Source: Oxytricha trifallax
Lineage: Eukaryota > Ciliophora > Spirotrichea > Sporadotrichida > Oxytrichidae
NCBI GenBank assembly: GCA_000711775.1
Contig: ARYC01017391.1
Span: forward strand, 1-64,000
Reading direction: 5' to 3'
Length of the DNA stretch: 64,000 nucleotides
Of the stretch, positions 23,726 through 36,721 are shown piece by piece. Each line of letters begins with the position of its first letter. The stretch's first letter is position 1. The notes beneath the pieces were generated by a model. It did not search any database and was not told the DNA's origin. It saw nothing but the letters and a program-made list of their open reading frames with translations. A program made the position numbers and the translations under genes.

Positions 23726-25079
23726 TAATATTGTTAAAATAGAATTGAATCGGGGAAATTGAAAAATAAAAATGTAAATTCATATTTAAATAATTATAAC
23801 TGCCTCTTATTAGAAATGCTTATAGATCAAATTTGGTCATCAGTACTTACCGTTATGTTTAAAAAAGTTCACCGTATCTGTCCATTAGGTTTGCGGAGAA
23901 AGACTAATTCTTAATCGTGACTCTAATCTTTCTACCATATACTATGCATACGGATTTGACCATTTGACCGATTTGACCGTGATTTTTAGTCAAATTACAC
24001 GGATTTACAAAGATTATTTTTATATATTATTATTTAATTTAATATTAAAACATAATTAGAATATATTTGCAACTTGACCATTTGACCGATTTGACCGGTT
24101 AAATAGGATGTCTTTGTAGTTAAATTTTTGTAAAAAGTAATATGTAATTTAAATTAGCCGGATATATTAAAAAAACATCAGGAGTGGAAATGGCACTTCT
24201 TACACCGATTATATATGCGTAAAGATTACCTGGGGTTCTTTCACCATCATCACCGAGTCTGATAAGAACAAATCCTGATTAAATGCCAAAGTAATCTCCT
24301 CAGGTTCTTGATTATCTGAGACTGCGCATTGAGTGTAAACCAAGTTGGCATCATTGTTGTAGTTTGCTCCCTAAATTAATGAAGCAGTGTAAGCCCAATA
24401 GATAAGACCATCTAAGTTAGTCATCAGGTTGAGCGAAGTAGCGTATTCGGGGTAAAGAAGGAATTCGGATAGGCATCTCATTTGACTGCACCGCAGACAA
24501 CAGTATTACCGTTAGCTTGATCGACACCAGGTCCATATTGCATGAAATCAACATCTTGTTATAGACTACCGGCAATATAGAGTTGCGCGCAGGAAGTAAG
24601 AAATCACAGTGCCATTTCCACTCCTGATGTTTTTTTAATATATCCGGCTAATTTAAATTACATATTACTTTTTACAAAAATTTAACTACAAAGACATCCT
24701 ATTTAACCGGTCAAATCGGTCAAATGGTCAAGTTGCAAATATATTCTAATTATGTTTTAATATTAAATTAAATAATAATATATAAAAATAATCTTTGTAA
24801 ATCCGTGTAATTTGACTAAAAATCACGGTCAAATCGGTCAAATGGTCAAATCCGTATGCATAGTATATGGTAGAAAGATTAGAGTCACGATTAAGAATTA
24901 GTCTTTCTCCGCAAACCTAATGGACAGATACGGTGAACTTTTTTAAACATAACGGTAAGTACTGATGACCAAATTTGATCTATAAGCATTTCTAATAAGA
25001 GGCAGTTATAATTATTTAAATATGAATTTACATTTTTATTTTTCAATTTCCCCGATTCAATTCTATTTTAACAATATTA
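23726..25079. mobile_element. 1354 bp element with 472 bp inverted arms carrying a gene fragment
   Basis: Arms 23726-24197 and 24608-25079 appear identical in reverse complement wherever I compared them, from the tip (taatattgttaaaatag) to the inner edge (ggagtggaaatggcact). The 410 bp centre is unrelated, GC-richer and coding-like. The layout matches gene-capturing (Pack-type) inverted-repeat elements. Identical arms mean a recent origin or conversion. No transposase is present, so it would depend on another element. Confidence 0.85.
24198..24607 (-). pseudogene. Captured fragment of an ordinary protein gene
   Basis: Minus-strand code-6 translation, in pieces and shifting frames, gives CAQLYIAGSLQQDVDFMQYG, GVDQANGNTVVCGAVK, NLMTNLDGLIYWAYTASL and VYTQCAVSDNQEPEEITLAF. 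Codon and residue use (glycine, cysteine, tryptophan rich) is that of a normal protein, unlike the LRR family around it. It has neither start nor end. The source gene is not recognised; a secreted or surface protein is a guess from the cysteine spacing. Confidence 0.6.
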
Positions 25080-25084
25080 TATTT

Positions 25085-25620
25085 ACACTTTTTTGATAGC
25101 TATAAATTCTTTTATAGGTTATTAAAGAGCTATTTGATGCTGAGTTTTGACATGTCACTTTAATGTTTCAATGAATTTTAGATATTATGAAAATTAGATA
25201 GTGGCTATTCCCAAATATTAATAAATAAATAAACTATTTAAAGAAGATTAATAATTTTAATCAACCTATTAAATTAAATAATATTGAAATCAAAAAAATT
25301 TCGTTAAATCTAATTCTAGAGCAATAAAAAATCTCTGAGAATGTTAATACAAATTTATATGTTCTATAATTAAAATTAAAAGCAATGATTTATAGAAGCT
25401 CAGATGGAAGTATAAGAATATGCATTTATAAAATTAAGAAAATATAATGGTAAAGTATATTTAATGTAAATTAAAACATCTGGGTAATTAGAATAACGAT
25501 TCATATTATTTAAAAAACAAAATTATTTAAATAACTTTCAATAAATTAAAATAATTATAAAAATTCAAACAAAACAAATTTATACTAAAACTAATAAACA
25601 ATTCTACTATTTTTAATATA
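25085..25620 (+). pseudogene. 3' fragment of a subfamily 3 gene (gene 8)
   Basis: Similar at DNA level to the 3' thirds of genes 3 and 7: aataaataaactatttaaag, then caacctattaaattaaataa, then the near-identical gagcaataaaaaatctctgagaatg shared with gene 3 (6637-6666). Frames shift several times, and the upstream two thirds are missing where the inverted-arm element now ends. It is a remnant only. Confidence 0.6.
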
Positions 25621-26392
25621 ATTAGAATATATGATAAATTATAATGTTATATCTTAATAAATGTAATGGGATTTTTTATTAAAATGAATTTTTAACGCTA
25701 TAAAATAGCTCTAAAATCTATAAATATTTTTATTAGGAAATTTGTTATTCTCATTAAAATTTGAAATCTAATTTATCATTAAAATTTTATTTAATTAAAA
25801 ATTCTTTAATATAGCATTTTAAATATTAGTTCTCTAGATGTTATATAATAAACTTTCAAATGATCTGATTATAGTATTTTTATGCGAATTTCCTCTATTC
25901 AAAAATTATTTTGAAGTTTAATTTATATAATAATTTTAATTTTCTCCAATGTTCCGTTAAATATATTCAAATTTTATAATTTTGTTTAGTTTATCAAATC
26001 TAAAAGTATTTTCATAAATTATTTTGAACAATAGCATTTTAATGTTTAATTTGTAAATCAATAAATATGCAAATAAAAATATTATTAATGGGCTCAATTT
26101 TATAATTCAAAATTAGTGGATCATATTATAGCTTAAAAATATAAAATTAATATCATAAAGCTAAAATTTTTTTAAGAAATTAAAAAGCATTGTATAAATA
26201 ATTAAAACAATTTGATTGTATCAATAATTATACTGTAATTTTACTTTTTTATATATTTTTTTTACCATATTACTAAAAAAATCCTAAGAATAATAATACA
26301 GTAATTTAAAAAAAGAAAATGAAAGACTTATTTAAATTATACAATTTCTTTAAAAAAATAATGAATAGTTATTTAAATTATTTTTAAAATAA
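25621..26392. other. AT-rich spacer
   Basis: No motif, repeat or convincing reading frame seen downstream of gene 9. Confidence 0.45.
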
Positions 26393-27559
26393 TCATAAAT
26401 AATAAGGAATTTTATAATATTTTTACCATGATCTACAAATATCAAATGGAGCAAACTATTTGAAATATAATTTTTGTGAAATAGATTCTGAAGTATTTTG
26501 AAATTATATGCAAATCTTATATCCAACCAAATCGCTTTTTATTAATTTCATTGTTAAATTGTCGCTTTATTTATTCTAATGTTAAATAATGTTTTCAAGA
26601 TTAATGTAGTTTGCTAAATTTGAGAATTCACTATGATATTAAATATTATCATTATTTTCATTTTCAAAATATAAAGAATCTAATTTTAAAATTATCTAAG
26701 AACCTATTATAATTTTCTTTACTATTTTTTAAATATTTTACAAGCTAAATTATTAATTTATTGTAAAATTTATTTCTATATTTTAAGGAGTGAACTGATT
26801 CAATTTGCGAATAAAATATTTAAAATCTGAAGGGTCTTTTGAATTGATTTCAATGCTTAACACTTTTGAATTCTCTATCTAATTTTTAAGTATTGAGCGA
26901 ATAACACTTTTGTTTGTTCTAATTTTACCTATGAATTCAGCTTTTTTTAAGTTTGTAAAAAAATAATTAAACCAATTTAAATTAAATGTAAAAGAATCTT
27001 AAAATTTTATTACTTAGGCATTTCTGAATATGCTTATTTATGCTAAATCGTTAATATAACAGTTTTGAAATTACAGTTAACCTGAAAATTTAGCTCCATT
27101 AAGTAATAAATTGTACCTATATTTTGAATTACCAAATCTTTTTCATAGCCATTAAATGTACAATTTTTAATTAAATTAATTTTTATTTTCTTCTAATCCA
27201 TAAAAACGCCCTGTATATAATTAAGATTCTTAATATTTTATGACTTTTACTTTATCAAATCTTTAACGCTTATTCAAAGATGCGATTAAACATGCAAGAA
27301 AACACAAATTCTATTTATCTCTGGAGTTGATTATTTTTATTCTGATAGACTTTGAATTTTCAAACAAATTTCTTATTTTTTAAAAAGAAGGGAATTCTTT
27401 TTCAAATCTTAAATTTGTGAAATTTTAGTCACTGGTATAATATTTAATATACTTAAATAACTCTCTCTCTAATCTTGAAAGGACTGATATTTTAGTGATT
27501 ATTTCATAGTAACTTAGAAATGAGTATGATACTATTTTAATATTTTTTGGCAGTAACAT
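26393..27559 (-). pseudogene. F-box-like/LRR subfamily 1 gene with one in-frame TGA (gene 9)
   Basis: 389 codons from ATG 27557-27559 to TGA 26393-26395, one frame, with a single TGA at codon 139 (27143-27145). The N-terminus has VSYSFLSYYEIITK and SRLERELFKYIKYYTSD; the usual cysteine after EREL is phenylalanine here. The middle has FSGQLQFQNCYINDL and ISIFRNAQVIKFQD, followed by LSIEINS. The C-terminus has IKSDLVGYKICIQF and a longer tail than the sisters. Around codons 115-150 the sequence fits the family poorly, so small compensating indels are possible there. Confidence 0.75.
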
Positions 27560-27884
27560 TTTAATTATAATTATAATAAAAGATTATAAATAAGCTTAAA
27601 AATATTGCTGAAAATTATTGAAACACAAATTGATTACATAAACTGATTATTTAGCGAATGGCTATAAGAGTTGTTTGATTATATTAATTTTCTCGTTATA
27701 AATGTTTTTAGGTTTTTATACTATAATAATTTAAAATGTATCTCAAGTTATTAAACAACTAAAAGATATTTTTCTTAAATAAAAATATTAAGTTATTTCA
27801 ATTATTTGAAAATATTAAAATAACAAAGTTATTCTCCTATATATTTAATTATTTACTTTGGTGTATATACAAAAAAGATTTAAT

Positions 27885-28302
27885 ATTGTAGGAATACATT
27901 CGATTTGGGAAAATGAATTAAAATTAAAATTAATTAATTATTAATTACCTTCAGTTATGTTTTTGGAAAATGTCTCTAAACCATAAAAATATTATACTCT
28001 CTGGATAGCGCATTAAAATTGAGACGGTGGTTGTTATTGCCATAATGATTTTATCTCTTCTCCAAAGCGAGAAAAACCCCTTTTACTATTTTTGGGAGTT
28101 AGCTCAAAATCAAAATATCTCGCTTCCTAGGATGATTCAGGAATATTGGCAATAGTAAAGTCCAGCTAAAATTGCAGGATCTACCGTAGAATTGACTCAG
28201 ATTTTAATTTTGAGTCATTTTGGATTTTATATCTGCCATGATTTTAATATTTAATTAATTTAATTTTAATTCATTTTCCCAAATCAAATGTATTCCTACA
28301 AT
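27885..28302. mobile_element. 418 bp MITE with 50 bp terminal inverted repeats
   Basis: attgtaggaatacattcgat at the left and atcaaatgtattcctacaat at the right are near-perfect reverse complements, continuing through gaattaaaattaaaattaat. Its centre contains aatagtaaagtccagct, the core shared with two other elements in the window. No coding capacity. It lies upstream of gene 9. Confidence 0.8.
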
Positions 28303-29211
28303 AATAAAGATTCTCTCAAGTCAATTATATTAATACAATAGAATTAAATTTTAATAGATAAGATTGAATATTCAAATATAAATCAAATTATAAAATAGAA
28401 TAAAAATCTATTAATAAAACCTATGTTGCCTTCTTATATATTGTACTAAAATAATTGATTTATTAATATTTAATATTTTATTATTGATTCTGAATTATTT
28501 AATATAAAAAATAGCTTATAAAAATATAATAAAACTAGAAGACCAAAATATTAGAACAAACAACAATTATCACAATCATAAATTAGATTCTAAAATTTAA
28601 ATTAATTATTCTTTATTAAAAACATTAAATTATTTCAACAAAAAAGATATGAAAACTATAAGTAATAATAATAAAAATTCATTCATTCAGATACAAACTA
28701 GCTGTTATAATTGTATTTTAAAAACTATAATTTAACAAATTCTACACATAATTGAACTAATAGTTTTCATTTAAAAATTTACTAAAATAAAAACCTTAGA
28801 ATTATATTTTTTTAAATTCTTAATTTTTTAAAAATTTAAACTATAAATTTTCATATTCTAAACAAATAAATGCTTGAAATACTCAATTTAAAAAAATTTT
28901 ATCAAATAAAGAATAATGAAAAACAATCAATCTTAGGTTAAAAAAAATCTTGATTATTTTTATTTTTATTCTTTACCTAATTTGTCTGTAATATATAGCA
29001 AATATGCTTAATTTGTTCTCCCTTTTAATATCAAAATTTTTCATTCTGTCCTCTACTTAATATATTGTTAGAAAATTCTTGCCTATTTTCAAATTATTGC
29101 ATTTATGTGTGATTATATAAATATTTTGAAAGAAAATTGTAATGAAAAAAACTTAACAATTTCTTTAATTTCTAATCAAATTAATTAAAATTACTTATTA
29201 TTATATTATAG
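28303..29211. other. AT-rich spacer
   Basis: Nothing recognisable between the MITE and the 3' end of gene 10. Confidence 0.4.
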
Positions 29212-30351
29212 TCATTTCACTTTAAAGTTCAGCATGCATTATTTGAAATAAAGGTTAAGCTATCTATGATTTAAATAATTTAAAATTTTTATGCATTTTT
29301 AATAATCCTTCATATCACTATCCATCAAAATCATTTTTATATTGTTCCATTTTTGGTTTTCAAATTAAATTACGTCTTGAAGATTAATAGCATTTGTTAA
29401 GTCATTACATTCACTCGTTGAAATTCCTTCTCTATTTAATTAATACTCGTAGTATAAATAATCAACTTTAATATTTAACTTAATATCAAAGTCAATTAGT
29501 TTACTCATAACTTAATTTAAATGTGATAAGTTAAATATTCTGTTGATTATTACTGATATTTCTAAATTTCCAGCATTATTATTATTATTGAGCTCACTAA
29601 TTAATAGATTAACATTTGACATTTAATTAGTTGAAATTTCAATCAAAATTTTATATTGAGCTTAAAACTAATGCTCTTTTATAAAATTTAAAATTTCTTA
29701 GTTTGCACATTTTTCTAATTGAAAAAAAAACTTTCTTAAATTTAGTGAATGATGCATTAAGCCAGTTTAGATTTTTGGAGCAATTATCATTATAAACAAT
29801 TTCTTAAGAATTTCTAAATATACTAAATAAAGCAACATCCTATATGTAGCATCGTTAAAATTCTAGCATCCCTAGAAAAATAATACATCATATAGTAAGG
29901 AAAATTGCGTTGGCAATTTGTTCCCATATTATCTTTTGATTTATTTTATGAACACCTTCTTACTTAATACATTTTTATTTTCTTATAGAAAGAAATTGTT
30001 TTTTGTACAAAATGCACAATCTTAAAATTTAATGTACTTAACTTTATCAAACATTGAATTCTAAATCATGCTTAAAAGGAAAGTGAAAAATTGAGAATAT
30101 TGAAATTTTCCTGATAGATTTCTTATTTTAATTCTAATAAACTTTGAGTTTTCCAGCAAATATTAAATTTAAGAGTAAAGTGGAAACATGTTGTTAAAGA
30201 TCAAATCTGTATAGTTTTAGTCGCTTGTATGAATATTAACTTGCTTGCATAATTCTCATTCTTATTTTGAAAGTTTTGAGATTTTGGTTAAAATTTAATA
30301 ACTAGTCAAATATGCATATGATTTTATCTTAGTCTTTGTCTATAAATGCAT
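29212..30351 (-). pseudogene. Frameshifted F-box-like/LRR subfamily 1 pseudogene (gene 10)
   Basis: Family match from ATG 30349-30351 (KSYAYLTSYQILTK, SKQE, then ELCKQVNIHTSD) to TGA 29212-29214 (MDSDMKDYQKCIKIL). A TGA replaces the usual AGA at codon 32 (30256-30258) within the ERELC motif. In the middle the family frame moves out and later returns: LFSIFRNSQEIVYND and NLNWLNASFTKFKK are in another frame, while GNLEISVIINRIFNLSH is back in the first. The overall span stays 380 codons. It is a clear pseudogene with at least two compensating indels. Confidence 0.78.
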
Positions 30352-30861
30352 CTTCTCAAAATTTTTAAATTATTTTTATTAAATAATAATAAATGGATTT
30401 ATTTATTGGATTATTAAATTAAATATTTAATTTATAATTAAAAGGGAATTTAAAATTTACTATTCATTAATATTTAAATAAAGTTTGTTATTTCTGAAAA
30501 TTTAAACACAAAATAAAATTAAAAATTCGCCATTCCTTTATAAGCATCAAAATTTTAGTGTAAGTAAATTAATATTATGATTTTAAGATTTTATGCAATA
30601 ATATTTTAAAAATCAACATTAAATTTATAAAATATGGATTCTTTTAGCAATATTACATGCAGATTTTATGAATTATTTTTCCTTAAAATATCAATTCTTG
30701 ATTTTTCCTTTCGTTATTAATATTTATCTATAAGTAGTTTATGAAATTCTAAGAATAAATTTTCTAGAATATAATTCAAATCATGAAAAAATAAATGAAA
30801 TGTTTATTATAAATAATTAGGAAGTAGATGTTATTTTAAATAGTCTAAATTATCAAATTAT
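30352..30861. other. AT-rich spacer
   Basis: About 500 bp with no recognisable feature between the start of gene 10 and the end of gene 11. Confidence 0.45.
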
Positions 30862-32040
30862 TCAATTTTTTATTATTTAATATATTTTTTAGATATGTTC
30901 ACCTTTATGATTCAACACAAAAACTGAATTTAACACTAATTTTTAAAAATAAAGATTATGGTATCTTTTAAGTTTTTTGTTAATTATTTGAATGCAATAT
31001 TTATAATCATTTAAATCACTTTCAATTATCTTCATTAAGAATTCTTAACTCTAAGTATTTTTATATTAAACGATTTTTTCGAGGTTAATATATTTAGCTA
31101 AAGTTTAGAATTATCTATATGAAATTCCTTTGTTATTAATCGAAAATTGATAAAATAAAGTATCTATTTTAAAGTTGATTTGAGTTTATGTGGATATAGT
31201 TCTTACAATTCTTTATATATCTGCTATACTTAATATTTAGTAACTTATGAGATTTATCTCTAAATTTTTTGCATTTTTATTATTTTATTCATTAATTTCT
31301 TATTGGATATCCAAAATTTTCAAAAAAACTACATTAATGCTAATTTTTTGAGATTTTACCTCTTAACATTTTATTATTAAATCAATAGCATTTCTTATGT
31401 AGTAATCCTAAATTTTAAAATTGATAACTTTTAAGTTTAAAAACAAATTTTTATGCCAAACAAAATTAAACATTCAAGTATCTGTATATGTAATTTAATT
31501 AACATTCTTAAACATACTAATCATGCCTGAATTATCAATATCACAACTATTAAATTCTAAATTACCTTTATAATTTAATCCTTGGAATAATTGCAATATT
31601 TCTTTTGATAGACATTAACCAAACATAAGCCATTTAAAGAAATTTTTTGTATTAATTCCATTAAAATCTGCTTCAAACTTATGATGTTAATTAGTTAGCA
31701 ATGAGCTATTCTAAAATTTAATGCAATTTACTTTACTTAATAGTGAATTTTAATTCAGAGATAAAAATAACTTTGAGAACTCTGTTAAACAGTTTATTAA
31801 ATTTATCTTATTTAATACAATTCTAATAGATTTTGAGCTTTCAAGCAATTATTGAATTTTCGAATAAGAAGGGAAGACATTGTCGAAATTTAAATTTGTA
31901 AAATTTGAATCACAGGTATGATACTAAATTTATTTGCATAACTCTCTTTCTTTCATTGAAAGTACTGATATTTTAGTTAGTATTTCAAAAAAAATCAAAA
32001 ATGCGTAAGAGATTATCCTGCAATTATTATATAAAATCAT
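30862..32040 (-). pseudogene. F-box-like/LRR subfamily 1 gene with one in-frame TGA (gene 11)
   Basis: 393 codons from ATG 32038-32040 to TGA 30862-30864 in one frame, with a single TGA at codon 189 (31474-31476) inside the LRR region. The N-terminus has ISYAFLIFFEILTK and SMKERELCKQIQYHTCD. Later come SIRIVLNKI, YKGNLEFNSCDIDNSGMISMF, FLNLKVINFK and a C-terminal IESDLNDYKYCIQII. No frameshifts. Its tail is about ten residues longer than gene 2 or 5. Only the TGA argues against function. Confidence 0.8.
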
Positions 32041-32559
32041 TTTACTATAATATACTAATAAAATAATAATAATAAAAATAATATATATAGTGATATTCTA
32101 CGTTATCTTAATTGAATATTTAAAAATATAAAATTTAAAATATTACCTAATTAATATTAAAAAATATATTTCATTACTTTTTTCATTTCTATGTAACTAC
32201 AAATTTGATTTTACTTTTTTTAAAGCAAATCTACAAATATTCATAAAAATAAGTAAGTTTATTATGATATCTAAATGATTTATTAGAAGTAACTCTCAAT
32301 TTATTTAGTAAAAATAATTCAACTTGCAAATTATAATTAAATAATTGTTTCTAAATTCTTATTGGATTGAAAAATATTTAATTAAAATGATTTTATACTT
32401 AAAAAATATGATAAAAGATTAACAAGAATAATAAAAATAATCATTTTCTAATTATTAATGATAATTAATTATTTTAATATCCAAATTAAATTAAATTCTT
32501 TCACTCATCTATAGTAATATTAAACAGTTTATGAAGAAGAACAATTTTGTTAAAGTACA
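32041..32559. other. AT-rich spacer
   Basis: No recognisable feature. Confidence 0.45.
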
Positions 32560-33200
32560 AATTAAATGATTTATCTTTTTTTTATGACTTATATTTATAC
32601 ATTTTTTGTAAAAATATTTAATCATTTTCAATAAATTCCATTTAAATTTTATTATATTTGATGCCATGTTCTTTAATGAGTTTTTCTATAGTCATAGCTT
32701 TAATAGATTGAAAAAAACTCCTTCAATAATTATTTTTTATATTATTAATTGTAGTTTATGCTCATAGTTTCTACATAGAGGCAAATTTTAAAGTCTAACT
32801 ATATAGAGTTTACGAATTCTTGAATTCCTTCTAATTCAAATTATGAATCAAATATGAAAGTTATCTCTTTATTTTATGCAAAAGTATTATGTAATTTATT
32901 CAGATTGAACATTTGATATGAATCAAAACCTAAAACGTTCTTCAAAATTATAATTAAAAGTTGTTGTAAATCATAAAAACTTTTACTTAACTGTAAAAAA
33001 TTTATTTAGAAAATGAATATTAAAAAATAATACAAGCGCCTATAAAGGGCATTTTGTTAAGAGTAGTTTTATCTCTATCTTCCATTTATTAAATCTATCC
33101 AATCTAATTAAACTTTTTTTATCAAAATAAGCAATATTGTGGTAATTATTATTCTCAGTTTTTGCAAAAGTATTTCAATTACTTATAAAATATTCTCAAA
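32560..33200 (-). pseudogene. Worn C-terminal remnant of an LRR-family gene (gene 12)
   Basis: Near 32600-32650 the minus strand reads MEFIENDQIFLQKMYKYKS, like the family ending SDLxDYxKCIKI, but with broken frames upstream. No N-terminal block is found before gene 13, so the 5' half is lost or unrecognisable. Assignment rests on one short match and position in the array. Confidence 0.35.
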
Positions 33201-33529
33201 TTCACTAACTTTAAAAGATTACCTGTAGTAAAAATTAATATAAATCATAAAAAATTTTATTTTTATAATTCTTGATCATAAAGATATTAAGTTACCTAAC
33301 ACAAAAAATTATTGTTCTCATAGTGAATTAAATAATTCAATTTAAAAATAAGTTAAAATTTTATTTATACTTGTATCTAATATACTTATGTTGCATAATT
33401 TAAAATGGAAATCATCACTTTATTTCAAAAATAAAGATAAACCATTATTTTTAAGATCTTTAAATTAAAATATATATTAAAAAGGATTTTTTTGTTGATT
33501 TTTTTTTAATATTTAAATTTCAAAATTTT
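33201..33529. other. AT-rich spacer
   Basis: About 330 bp between the gene 12 remnant and gene 13; nothing recognised. Confidence 0.4.
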
Positions 33530-34684
33530 ATATCATTTTTGAGTATTAAATCGCATGAGTGGTAATTTCTACACTTGTTTTAATGGAATTCTTTAACTCA
33601 AATTTTGAAAAAGAATTTATGACATCATAGTTCATGATTTATTTACATTATATCTTCATATTATCAAGTTTGTAAATAAATTTTCATCCAATAAAAACAC
33701 ATAAAACCCATACTGTTAAAAATTTTAATTTTTACTAACCTTTTTATTCTGCAGAATTAAGAAATTTTGAGAAAACTTTTTTTATTATTATTTTTGTTCA
33801 TAAAATCAATAATTAATTCTAGTAAAATTTCTCTCAAAAGGAATCGTATTTTTGTAAGCAATTTCTATTAAATGATTCAGGATCTCAAAATATTTAAAAT
33901 TATCACGTATAATATTTCCTTAAAAAGATAAAAATGAGAACATTATCTTTGATCGAAAAAAATCTGAAAAAATCGTAATTATTTAACAAACACATCAAAA
34001 TTCTAAAAATAAAACTTTAATTCTAGTAGTTTTTCCGTATTATGAAAAAATATCAATATATTTTAATAGTAAGATCATTATATTAAGAGTTTTTGGGTTT
34101 TTGTTAATGTAGATCTTAAGTTTTTGAATCTTTAACATTTATTTATTAAGCTTTCAAAAATATACTCAACAAAATAATTTCATTTAATATACAATTAGTA
34201 ATTTCTAACTCTCCATGATAATTAATACCTTCAATTACTTCAGGATATTTATCATGTTTCTTGAATCTATTTTTTAGATCATTTATGTAATTCTCTTAAC
34301 TGAATTCATCTTGAATGTCATATAAATAGGAACGATAATTTGAATATAATAAGAGTCTTTAAATTATATTAATTTTAATTTATATAGTCTTGACTCTCTA
34401 CAAGCACAAAAATAAATTTTTAAATTATTTGAAATTAATCACATGTCTTATTTCACATATTTTAACTTTGATTGATTTGAAATTTTGAAAATCTTTTTGA
34501 TTTACTTGTAAAGTGGGAATCTGTTGTCAAATTTGAGATTTGTTTAATTTAAGTCGCTAGTATGAAACTAAATGAATTTGCATAACTCTCATTCTTATAT
34601 TGAAAGGAGAGATATTTTAGTGATTATTTAGAAGAAGTCTAAATATGAATAGGAAAATACTTTTATATTTTTCGATATTAACAT
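33530..34684 (-). pseudogene. Decayed F-box-like/LRR subfamily 1 pseudogene (gene 13)
   Basis: ATG 34682-34684 begins MLISKNIKVFSYSYLDFF, then KISLLSIQE and a TGA where sisters have AGA, then ELCKFIQFHTSDLN. After further breaks the family reappears in another frame: RSYLYDIQDEFSQENYIND, YHGELEITNCILNEIILLSIF. The 3' part has NFKYFEILNHLIEIA but no clear family ending. The end coordinate is approximate. Several TGAs and indels make it one of the oldest copies. Confidence 0.68.
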
Positions 34685-35216
34685 TTTAATAATAATTTGA
34701 TTAAATATTTATTATAAATCCTCATGTGAAGTTCTGAATGGTAATTTTTAACATTTAATGATTCATACGTTGTTGTTATTTGTGATAGTAATTGTTTTTA
34801 TGAAAATTTTTCAAAACATACACAAGTTTGGTCCATATTATCCAAACCAATTATTCCTTAAAGCAAATAAAAAAAATAGACTAATTAATGTGAATTGACT
34901 CTCTTAATTTTTAATTATAGTTTCATAACAAACATATAGTGTTTGATATTTTATACAGAATGAAAATTTAAATAAAAAATATATTAAAACTTAAATTAAT
35001 TATTATTTTATTTTTCAAATTTCATTAAAATGTAATTTATTTTTTTTGTTTAAGAATAATTATAATGAAGAATTAAATTAATACTCAAATTAATCAAGTA
35101 ATTTTTAAAATAATTGATAATATTCATTTCACTTAAATAGTTATAATTGATAGTTAATTAATTTAAAGAATTCATCTATTTCTAATAATCTTGCATTAAA
35201 TTTTTAATTAACTTAA
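34685..35216. other. AT-rich spacer
   Basis: About 530 bp without recognisable features. Confidence 0.45.
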
Positions 35217-36386
35217 TCATAATATTTTAGGCATATAAATTGTTTATCCATTTATGTTTCTAAGTTAATTTAGGGTACATTACTTAAAATATATATTATA
35301 CGATTTTTAAGTTAATTTATTATGAACTATTAAGCATTTTCGATAATCAATTAAATCGCTCATTTTTAATTCCATTTTGATAATATTGTTTGAATCATTC
35401 TTATATTTTATAATTTTTTCAAGATTAATAGAATCTGCTAATTAATTCAATTAAATTTCTGTTATGTTTTTGTTAATAATCGAATATTAATAATATAAAT
35501 AGCCAATTTTTATATTTATTTTGGTATTTGTCTCAATACTACTAATTGATTTATTTATATGCTATAAACTTAATACTTAGTCACACATCATAGATATTTC
35601 GATATTTCCAGCATTATTTATATTAAATTTATTTATGAAAAATTGTAATTTTGAAATATCATTTGAAGAAATTTCAAAGCCTATTCTTTTCAATTCTTAT
35701 TATAAATTTTATGGGATAAAATTGTCCACATTTAAGGATTCAAAATTTAATTATTTAAACTATAAAAATTGTAAGTCCTTAAACACGTTTTAAATCCAAT
35801 TTTACTACATACTCAAAGATTAGTTGAAAATTAATCCATGAGCATTTTTAAAAATGTTAAATGAAACAATATCGCTAATTTAGCAGCATTTTAATTCTAA
35901 TTATCCATGAAAAGTTAATCCATTAAATAATCAAGAAATTTATTTTGATAAATTTTTTCCAAACCTTTTCTCTATATATTTAGAGTATTATATTTCACTA
36001 TATTCATTTTGATCCTATTTAAATAGAAAGGTCTTTTTTGTTAAAAATTCACAATTTTATAATTTAATGCATGAAACTTTATCAAATCTTGAATTTTTAT
36101 CAAAGCTTAATAGTAAATTGGATAGATATGAATAGTAAAGTTTACCTTTAAAATTTTTAATTACGATTCTGATTGATATTGAGATTTCAAAAATGTATTA
36201 AATCGTAAAAAACGAAGGAAAAATATTATCAAATCCTAAATTTGTGAAATTACAATTGCTAGTATGGAACTAAATATTTTTGCACAACTATCTTTCTAAT
36301 TTTGATAAAATTGATATTTTATTTATAATTTCAAAAAAATGCAAATATGCATAAGAAGTTATTTTAAAGTTTCTTGATAAGATCAT
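35217..36386 (-). pseudogene. F-box-like/LRR subfamily 1 gene with one in-frame TGA (gene 14)
   Basis: 390 codons from ATG 36384-36386 to TGA 35217-35219 in one frame, with a single TGA at codon 152 (35931-35933), context SKQIS-stop-LFNGLTF. Gene 11 reads SKEILQLFQGLNY there, so the TGA stands at a glutamine position. The N-terminus has TSYAYLHFFEIINK and SKLERQLCKNIQFHTSN. Later segments are FHGQLELKCCQISDI, GNIEISMM, YYQYSIINKN and MSDLIDYRKCLIV. No frameshifts. Confidence 0.82.
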
Positions 36387-36721
36387 TTTAATTTAAAATA
36401 AAAACTATAATATTTTCATATATTATAAAAATAACATTTAAGAACATAAAATAAATCATAAAAAGTTTAAACTTTAAAAATTATTACTAATAGAATTTCA
36501 TTTAAATATTATTGAATTTAAAATGATAACTTTGATATAATAGATAAAGTTTATTAAGATTATCAATATTATAGAAAATTATTTATAATATTAATAATTG
36601 TTATACACATAACGTTAATTATTAAATATTATTACAATATTTTAGATTTGATTAAATTTATTTATAATGTAAAATCAATTCATATATTTATTTCTCTTAT
36701 TTTGATCAAGCCATGTTTCTA
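36387..36721. other. AT-rich spacer
   Basis: About 330 bp between genes 14 and 15; nothing recognised. Confidence 0.45.
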
